NCBI GenBank assembly: GCA_018610125.1
Contig: JAHEOI010000312.1
Coordinates: 1-6,242, forward strand
Direction of reading: 5' to 3'
DNA length: 6,242 nucleotides
From: Verrucomicrobiota bacterium
Lineage (GTDB): Bacteria; Verrucomicrobiota; Verrucomicrobiia; Limisphaerales; JAHEOI01
Shown piece after piece: positions 1 through 4,140 of this stretch. The first letter of the stretch is position 1. The number at the start of each line of letters is the position of its first letter. The position numbers and the translations under genes were made by a program. The notes under the pieces were generated by a model, which was given only the letters and a program-made list of their open reading frames with translations, was not told the origin of the DNA and made no database searches.

Positions 1-835
1 CGCTGACCTGGTTTTTAACGTACTCGACGAAGATTCGTGCGGGAGATGTGCCTCCGCTCGCTTCAATTTCTCGAAGCAATTGAGCCAGCTCGGCCTGAGT
101 CTCAGCGTCAGCTCCAAAATCGGGAGCCAACCCGGATTGGTTCGGATCGGCCGCCGGGAACAGGGGCGTGTTCTTACCTCCAGAAGGACCACCCGGAGTC
201 GTCTCGAAATCCCCGGAACCACCACCATCTTGCCCAAAGCTTATGGAGCCCGCCTCCAAGTTGCTCGTTTCCGGCTCTTGCCGAAAACTTGTGGACGAAG
301 TGACAAGGCTGCTTGCTTCCGGAACTTCAGAGACGACAAATAGCCGAATCATCGCCCTGCGATCTGGAACCACTTCAGAAACCGAGGTGCCGATCTTCAC
401 GGCCTCTTCGGGACTCTTCTTGGCGGCTGCCGCAGCCACCCGATGAGCGTTGCTCGGTGCCGCTTGTGAAGCTGCCACCGAGGCCTTCTGTGCGAGCTTC
501 GGATTTTGGTCGATGATCGCGCTCACCAGTTTCGGGGCTAACTTAGGCTGGTTTTGGCTGATGGCCGAAAGGGTTTGGATCACCGCATTCGGGTGTTTCT
601 TACCGACATAATTCATGACCGCAGTCGCAACCTGGCCGCGCTTGCTTTCGTTGGCACGGAAAACGAGCTTCGCTGCTTCAGCCGGCACCTCAATTGGAGA
701 CACGCCGCTCAACGCCGTCTGGACTGTTGCTTGTGCTGCCTTTTGGTCGGCAGTGCTCGACTGCTGCGGCGCAGCAATGGCACTGTGACCCGCTATTGCG
801 AGGATCACCCCACTTGTTAAAATCAATCTTTTCAT
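1..835 (-). CDS. Exported 15-residue-repeat protein of unknown function (partial, C-terminus off window)
   Basis: I do not recognise the family. The frame is open from an ATG at 835 down to base 1, giving 278 residues with no stop, so the gene continues outside. The start is preceded by an AGGAG Shine-Dalgarno five bases upstream. Residues 1-21 form a signal peptide (MKR, hydrophobic core, AIA cleavage site before APQQ), so export to the periplasm or cell surface is inferred. Residues 67-156 fall into six consecutive 15-residue units. Five begin with proline (P82, P97, P112, P127, P142, with P157 closing the last), and most have alanine at the fourth position, suggesting short helices joined by proline turns. 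Residues 201-220 are a Gly/Pro-rich linker. Around 245-258 a Gln/Glu/Leu-rich helix follows. No catalytic motif is visible, and a binding or scaffold role is only a guess. The gene is divergent from the LysM/amidase gene. Confidence 0.8.
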   Translation of the reverse strand, partial: MKRLILTSGVILAIAGHSAIAAPQQSSTADQKAAQATVQTALSGVSPIEVPAEAAKLVFRANESKRGQVATAVMNYVGKKHPNAVIQTLSAISQNQPKLAPKLVSAIIDQNPKLAQKASVAASQAAPSNAHRVAAAAAKKSPEEAVKIGTSVSEVVPDRRAMIRLFVVSEVPEASSLVTSSTSFRQEPETSNLEAGSISFGQDGGGSGDFETTPGGPSGGKNTPLFPAADPNQSGLAPDFGADAETQAELAQLLREIEASGGTSPARIFVEYVKNQVS

Positions 836-840
836 AGCTT

Positions 841-845
841 CTCCT
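841..845 (-). promoter_or_regulatory. Ribosome binding site of the 15-residue-repeat protein
   Basis: On the minus strand this reads AGGAG, five bases before the ATG at 835. It fixes the start of a gene that is open at its other end. Confidence 0.7.
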
Positions 846-871
846 ACAATCTGTCTTCTTTCGAGTGTCAC

Positions 872-906
872 AGCATGACGAATTTGCCGCTGTGTGTCAA
901 TGTCAA
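872..906 (-). promoter_or_regulatory. Sigma70-type promoter candidate with doubled TTGACA
   Basis: Read on the minus strand, TTGACA occurs twice back to back (906-901 and 900-895). The second copy is followed by exactly 17 bases and then CATGCT (877-872), a weak -10 keeping A and T at the second, third and last positions. Transcription would begin near 865 and leave a leader of about 30 bases before the AGGAG and ATG. The -35 match is perfect; the -10 is poor. An imperfect inverted pair CACAGC/GCTGTG (869-874 and 889-894) overlaps the -10 and spacer and could be an operator, but this is weak. Confidence 0.5.
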
Positions 907-1112
907 TCTTCTTTTCTGCTTGAACGGCAAGTACGCTTTTAACCGATTATGCCGATCGCTGTCAAACCATTTTTCCAAGTTTCCCAGTCCACCATGCCTT
1001 TTTTCACTCCTTCTCTTCTTACCCTCTCCATCGCTCTACGCACCCGCCCGTCACGTAAAAGCAATTCATTGTAGCGGGACACTACCCAATCTTCGCGATT
1101 AAGGTGTTCCTT

Positions 1113-1141
1113 TTAACAATGCACTTGCCTTTTGCTATAGG
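1113..1141 (+). promoter_or_regulatory. Sigma70-type promoter candidate for the LysM/amidase gene
   Basis: TTAACA (1113-1118, five of six consensus bases), a 17-base spacer, then TATAGG (1136-1141, four of six). Initiation near 1148 would give a leader of roughly 220 bases to the preferred ATG at 1367. The leader contains only very short open frames. It is the best match I found in the region, but it was judged by eye. Confidence 0.4.
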
Positions 1142-1366
1142 CGATTGTATGGATCATACTCGGGAATGCCAATAACAAAATGCAATTGGGTTCATTGAGC
1201 TTCCGCCCCTTGGAAGGTGGGTGAGCTGTTGTCAGAGTAAAGGTGAGGGGGGCTCTGGGGATACGGCTCGGGTGGGTCGGGTTCACGGTGCATCCAGATC
1301 GGGGTTTTTTGTCGAATGAGACCTAGATCCCGCACAAAACAGTCAATGATTACTTGGAACACAGCG

Positions 1367-2470
1367 ATGATCATGGTGTTGTCTCGATTGTTACGTTCCA
1401 CGAATCAACGGTTCCGACTCACGAGATGGGCACCTTTGACACGAGGGGCAGTCACGATCCTTTTACTTCTCTTCCTGCTCCTCCTGCTCCCATTGGCGTT
1501 GGCCCAGGGCAAGGTCTATGTGGTTGAGAAAAACGACACGCTTTCAGAGATTGCTCGAGCCAATAATATCTCGACGCGGGCCTTGGCGCGCGCCAACGGG
1601 CTTGAAGACACCGACCTGCTTCTTCCGGGGCAACGACTGCGAATCCCCCAAAGGACGACCGATTACACCGTTCAAAAGGGCGATTCCTTGGCCACCATTG
1701 CCGAGAAGCATGGTGTGTCGGTGGAGGCATTGGTCGAGATTAACGATTTGAATAACCCGGACAAGATTCGGGTCGGCCAGAAGCTGGCGATCCCGGGAGC
1801 GTCCGTTGCGCGGCGGTATGTCGTCAAGAAGGGGGACTTTTTGTCGGAAATCGCCCGTCGCTACCACGTCCCGATCAGGCGACTTGCTCGTTACAATGGC
1901 TTGGAGCAGCCCGACAAGCTCAATATCGGCCAAACCTTGTTTATCCCGAAGGGCAAAAGGAACCGGCCTAAAATTCCTTCCCTTCGGTCGGGAGTCAGAC
2001 AATCGCTAGAGCAGATTCGGGTCAAGCCGGAACGCTGGAAGTACATTGTCATCCATCACACCGCCAAGAGGATGGGAACGCCGGAAGGGATTGATTATTA
2101 CCATCGCCACGAAAGGCACATGGAGCATGGCTTTGCGTATCACTTCCTCATCGGGAACGGGAATGGGATGCGAGACGGGTCGATCTTCGTCAGTCACCGA
2201 TGGCGCCGCCAGATTCACGGCGGTCATCTGGCGAGCCATCGTCTCAATAACATCAGCATCGGGATTGCCTTGATCGGAAACTTCACCGAGCACAACCCAA
2301 CCCCAAAGCAGATGCGGTCGCTGGCCGCGCTCACGCATTACCTCATCGAGAAATGCCATATCCGGCCGGCTGATTTGCAAAGTCATCGTGAGATTAATCC
2401 GGAGCCCACCCGGTGCCCCGGCGACCACTTCTCGATGGGAGGGCTTATGTCCAGGTTGGGATATGAATAA
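1367..2470 (+). CDS. Secreted N-acetylmuramoyl-L-alanine amidase with three LysM domains
   Basis: It probably cleaves the amide bond between N-acetylmuramic acid and L-alanine of peptidoglycan in the periplasm, as amidase_2/PGRP-fold zinc enzymes do. In the longest frame (ATG 1316, 384 residues), a Leu-rich hydrophobic segment at 45-63 ends in ALA before Q64, a signal peptide or anchor. LysM repeats lie at about 67-111, 117-160 and 168-211, each ending in a PGQ/VGQ/IGQ-type turn and an IP. The amidase domain spans about 240-375, with putative zinc ligands H247 (IVIHHTA), H357 (SHREI) and C367 (TRCPGD). Y275 and T365 sit where T7 lysozyme and catalytic PGRPs keep active-site residues. The start is uncertain: ATG 1367 has GGAA seven bases upstream, ATG 1316 has no clear site, and TTG 1436 would give the most ordinary signal peptide. 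Function is confident; the cellular role (recycling, division or remodelling) is not. Confidence 0.9.
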   Translation: MIMVLSRLLRSTNQRFRLTRWAPLTRGAVTILLLLFLLLLLPLALAQGKVYVVEKNDTLSEIARANNISTRALARANGLEDTDLLLPGQRLRIPQRTTDYTVQKGDSLATIAEKHGVSVEALVEINDLNNPDKIRVGQKLAIPGASVARRYVVKKGDFLSEIARRYHVPIRRLARYNGLEQPDKLNIGQTLFIPKGKRNRPKIPSLRSGVRQSLEQIRVKPERWKYIVIHHTAKRMGTPEGIDYYHRHERHMEHGFAYHFLIGNGNGMRDGSIFVSHRWRRQIHGGHLASHRLNNISIGIALIGNFTEHNPTPKQMRSLAALTHYLIEKCHIRPADLQSHREINPEPTRCPGDHFSMGGLMSRLGYE

Positions 2471-2476
2471 TGGACC

Positions 2477-2510
2477 TCCCGCCTTCCCGAAAGCGGCAGG
2501 GTGGGATTCT
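2477..2510 (+). terminator. Stem-loop after the amidase gene, probable intrinsic terminator
   Basis: Bases 2477-2489 and 2494-2506 pair over 13 positions around the loop AAAG (2490-2493). There is one C:C mismatch and two G:U pairs, and both ends of the stem are GC-rich. It starts seven bases after the amidase stop. The tail, TTCT, is a poor U-tract, so termination may be partial. If the downstream gene started at 2470 the hairpin would lie inside its coding region, which argues for the later start at 2530. Confidence 0.55.
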
Positions 2511-2529
2511 AATCGCACAAGTAGATAGC

Positions 2530-3450
2530 ATGGCAGATCTCCGAATCTTATCCCTGGTACCGGCCGGCACCGAAATCATTGCGACGTTGGGACTGTCGGA
2601 TTACCTCGTAGGGCGCTCTCACGAATGCGATTACCCGGCCTCGATCACTGACCGCCCATCATGCACACGCTCGTTTATCGATTCTGACCGCTCCAGCGGA
2701 GCTATCCACCAACAGGTAAGGGAACGCTTGCAGCAGGGGCTCCCCCTTTATCAGGTCGATACCGAACAGATCGAGGTGCTCAAGCCGACTTTCATCGTCA
2801 CACAATCTCATTGCCCAATCTGCGCAGTCGGTGAAGAAATGGTGGCCAATAGCGGAGACGACCATCAACATGCGGGTGCCGACGTCGTCTCTCTCCAAGC
2901 CCGCGGTCTACCGGGCCTTTGGGAAGATATGCTTCGCATCGCAGAAACAGCAGGAATACCGGAGCAAGGCAAGCTAAAAGTCAAGGAGCTTAAGCATAGG
3001 GTTGTGGACGTTATCGAGAAAGTTGCCGCCATAGCGGAACGCCCTTCAGTGATCTCGCTCGAATGGCTTGACCCGATAATCGGCTCAGGCAACTGGATTC
3101 CGGAATTGATCGAACTGGCCGGAGGTGACGATTTAATAGGAGTCGGTGAGCAAGAGGTGTCAGAGGTCTCGTGGGAAGCCATTTGCCGATTGGACCCGGC
3201 CAAGCTGTTCCTACTGCCATGCGGGCTTAACCTTACCGAAGCACGTCGAGGGCTTCCGGCACTGCAACAGCGTCCCGAATGGGGTCAACTTCGCGCTGTC
3301 AAGGAGGGTGAGGCTTACCTCCTTGACGGACAAAGCTATTTCAACCGCCCCGGACCTCGGCTTGTTGATTCCCTTGAAATCGCCGCTGAGATCCTGCATC
3401 CCGAAACATTTGATTACGGATTCCGTGGCCAAGCTTGGGAAACCGTTTAA
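2530..3450 (+). CDS. BtuF/TroA-like periplasmic-binding-fold protein lacking a signal peptide
   Basis: It resembles the COG0614 / TroA-like cobalamin-binding family, whose best known member, BtuF, hands vitamin B12 to BtuCD. From ATG 2530 it has 306 residues and the family core starts at once (RILSLVPAGTEI). Other family marks are SHECDYP near residue 31, QSHCPICAV near 92-100 with a CxxC, LEWLDP...GNWIPELIELAGG in the middle, and YFNRPGPRLVDSLEI near the end. No signal peptide, lipobox or membrane segment is visible and no permease or ATPase gene lies nearby. Export is therefore not supported; a cytosolic ligand-binding or trafficking role is an inference. An alternative ATG at 2470 overlaps the amidase stop (TAATG), has a modest GGGA eight bases upstream, and adds 20 residues unlike the family, but the stem-loop lies within that extension. 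ATG 2530 has no good ribosome binding site. Confidence 0.8.
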   Translation: MADLRILSLVPAGTEIIATLGLSDYLVGRSHECDYPASITDRPSCTRSFIDSDRSSGAIHQQVRERLQQGLPLYQVDTEQIEVLKPTFIVTQSHCPICAVGEEMVANSGDDHQHAGADVVSLQARGLPGLWEDMLRIAETAGIPEQGKLKVKELKHRVVDVIEKVAAIAERPSVISLEWLDPIIGSGNWIPELIELAGGDDLIGVGEQEVSEVSWEAICRLDPAKLFLLPCGLNLTEARRGLPALQQRPEWGQLRAVKEGEAYLLDGQSYFNRPGPRLVDSLEIAAEILHPETFDYGFRGQAWETV

Positions 3451-3914
3451 AAGCTGATCGACAGGAATTTGAAGCCGCCGGGCTCCGAGGTCATCGGATC
3501 GGTAAATGCCCAGGGGCGTTTTGTGGGCCGATCCGGTCGCTCCGGGAAGTAAGCATCCGGCGCCATCGGGTTGATAAGATGAAAGAGACGCAGATCGTTC
3601 GGGGCTTTGTAATACTGAACCGAAACGCCCCGCAGCTCCAGGTTCTTGGTCTTAAGAACCGTCATTTCGGAGGTCCTCAGCGGCGTGACTCCCCCACTTT
3701 CGTCCGTTGGAGCGTTCTCTGTCGCCATTCTTGTTTCAAGATTCTGGCGGACAAGCTTATCGCTGGAGGCCACCTCTTTCGCCTGGTTCGCGCTCTCCGA
3801 CGAAGGCTGTTGATCGGACTGTTTCGGGCTCGATCCGGCACCGCCCGGACCGGCATGAAGGGTCAACGCCAAGCCGCTAACAACGGCCACAACCGTAATA
3901 ATCCGTTTTTTCAT
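3447..3914 (-). CDS. Small exported protein of unknown function
   Basis: 155 residues, not assigned to a named family. The ATG at 3914 follows AAGG on the minus strand six bases upstream. The same frame is open further, to 4280, but that part is a shadow of the UvrA gene. Residues 1-21 are a signal peptide (MKKR, hydrophobic core, LHA before GPGG), so export is inferred. Residues 22-50 are a Ser/Gln/Gly-rich linker. The C-terminal half is more ordered: LRGVSVQYYKAP, LFHLINPMAPDAYFP, then a basic Pro-rich stretch and a final GGFKFLSISF. I have an impression that short exported verrucomicrobial proteins end in a similar NP-[FLM]-AP...GLK-F-S-I-F pattern, but that is memory, not a search. No cysteines or catalytic motif are seen. 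It has its own promoter candidate and converges on the BtuF-like gene with overlapping stops. Confidence 0.75.
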   Translation of the reverse strand: MKKRIITVVAVVSGLALTLHAGPGGAGSSPKQSDQQPSSESANQAKEVASSDKLVRQNLETRMATENAPTDESGGVTPLRTSEMTVLKTKNLELRGVSVQYYKAPNDLRLFHLINPMAPDAYFPERPDRPTKRPWAFTDPMTSEPGGFKFLSISF

Positions 3915-3917
3915 AGC

Positions 3918-3924
3918 CCACCTT
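3918..3924 (-). promoter_or_regulatory. Ribosome binding site of the small exported protein
   Basis: On the minus strand this reads AAGGTGG. The AAGG lies six bases before the ATG at 3914, which decides this start over the longer open frame. Confidence 0.65.
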
Positions 3925-3959
3925 ACTGCCTTTCCTTTCGATGATTGAAACTCACTTTC

Positions 3960-3988
3960 ACTATACGACACACCGCCCCCATTTACTA
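3960..3988 (-). promoter_or_regulatory. Promoter candidate of the small exported protein
   Basis: On the minus strand a good -10, TATAGT (3965-3960), is preceded by a 17-base spacer and a weak -35, TAGTAA (3988-3983). Transcription would start near 3953, giving a leader of about 40 bases. The poor -35 keeps confidence low. It would make the gene independent of UvrA read-through. Confidence 0.4.
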
Positions 3989-4002
3989 TTTCGTTTTTTC
4001 CC

Positions 4003-4122
4003 TGATAGGGACGTTGTCCTCGAGGTCCAGGAGCGGACGCCAGCGGCGTGCCGTCCCTACCGCAACAGCATGGTAAGGTCGGGTGGTCTGCAAGTGGGAC
4101 GTCCGGGAGAACGTCCCTATCA
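4003..4122. repeat. Intergenic inverted-repeat (REP/MITE-like) element
   Basis: The element is bounded by a perfect 13-base inverted repeat, TGATAGGGACGTT (4003-4015) and AACGTCCCTATCA (4110-4122). Inside are four GGGACG units in alternating orientation: 4008-4013 (+), 4052-4057 (-), 4096-4101 (+), 4112-4117 (-), starting 44, 44 and 16 bases apart. Two side-by-side stem-loops are possible: TAGGGACG 4006-4013 with 4052-4059, enclosing an ACGCC-AGC-GGCGT hairpin at 4037-4049; and GGGACGT 4096-4102 with 4111-4117. The alternative is one long structure closed by the outer arms. It carries no open frame of note. The layout resembles paired REP elements or a small non-autonomous element, but copy number cannot be judged from one window and no clear target-site duplication is visible. 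Confidence 0.6.
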
Positions 4123-4124
4123 AG

Positions 4125-4140
4125 GAGGGAACATTCCCTC
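4125..4140. other. Perfect palindrome overlapping the UvrA stop codon
   Basis: GAGGGAA (4125-4131), CA, TTCCCTC (4134-4140) is a 16-base near-perfect dyad whose right arm covers two bases of the UvrA stop (TGA, 4141-4139 on the minus strand). The two-base centre is too tight for a good RNA hairpin unless the stem opens, and no U-tract follows on either strand. It may be part of the adjoining repeat element, a protein site, or a weak 3'-end structure. Confidence 0.45.

Larger units (their letters stand above)
836..1366. other. Divergent intergenic region without a supported gene
   Basis: About 530 bases separate the two divergent genes. Visible contents are the minus-strand promoter near 872-906, a pyrimidine-rich tract at about 997-1032 on the plus strand, the plus-strand promoter candidate at 1113-1141, and a G-rich stretch at 1240-1310 ending in a run of six T (1306-1311) with no convincing stem before it. 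Open frames here (875-1102 plus; 1192-1401 minus) have no recognisable domain or good ribosome binding site and are not called as genes. The exact right edge depends on the uncertain amidase start. Confidence 0.6.

Noticed and set aside
1044..1054. CCGCCCGTCAC, matching the conserved 3' region of 16S rRNA
   Set aside because: The match is only about 11 bases; the flanks do not resemble rRNA and no other rRNA signature is present. Treated as chance.
875..1102. 75-codon plus-strand open frame in the divergent intergenic region
   Set aside because: No ribosome binding site, no recognisable domain, and its start overlaps the minus-strand promoter; composition follows the pyrimidine tract.
1290..1311. 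GGGG followed by six T as an intrinsic terminator
   Set aside because: No stable stem precedes the T run on the plus strand, and no gene ends there.
1192..1401. 69-codon minus-strand open frame upstream of the amidase
   Set aside because: GTG start without a convincing ribosome binding site and a Pro-rich second half with no family resemblance. Not called as a gene, though mentioned as a weak finding.
2006..2518. 170-codon minus-strand open frame over the amidase domain
   Set aside because: Antisense to the catalytic domain with its zinc ligands; no independent signal of coding.
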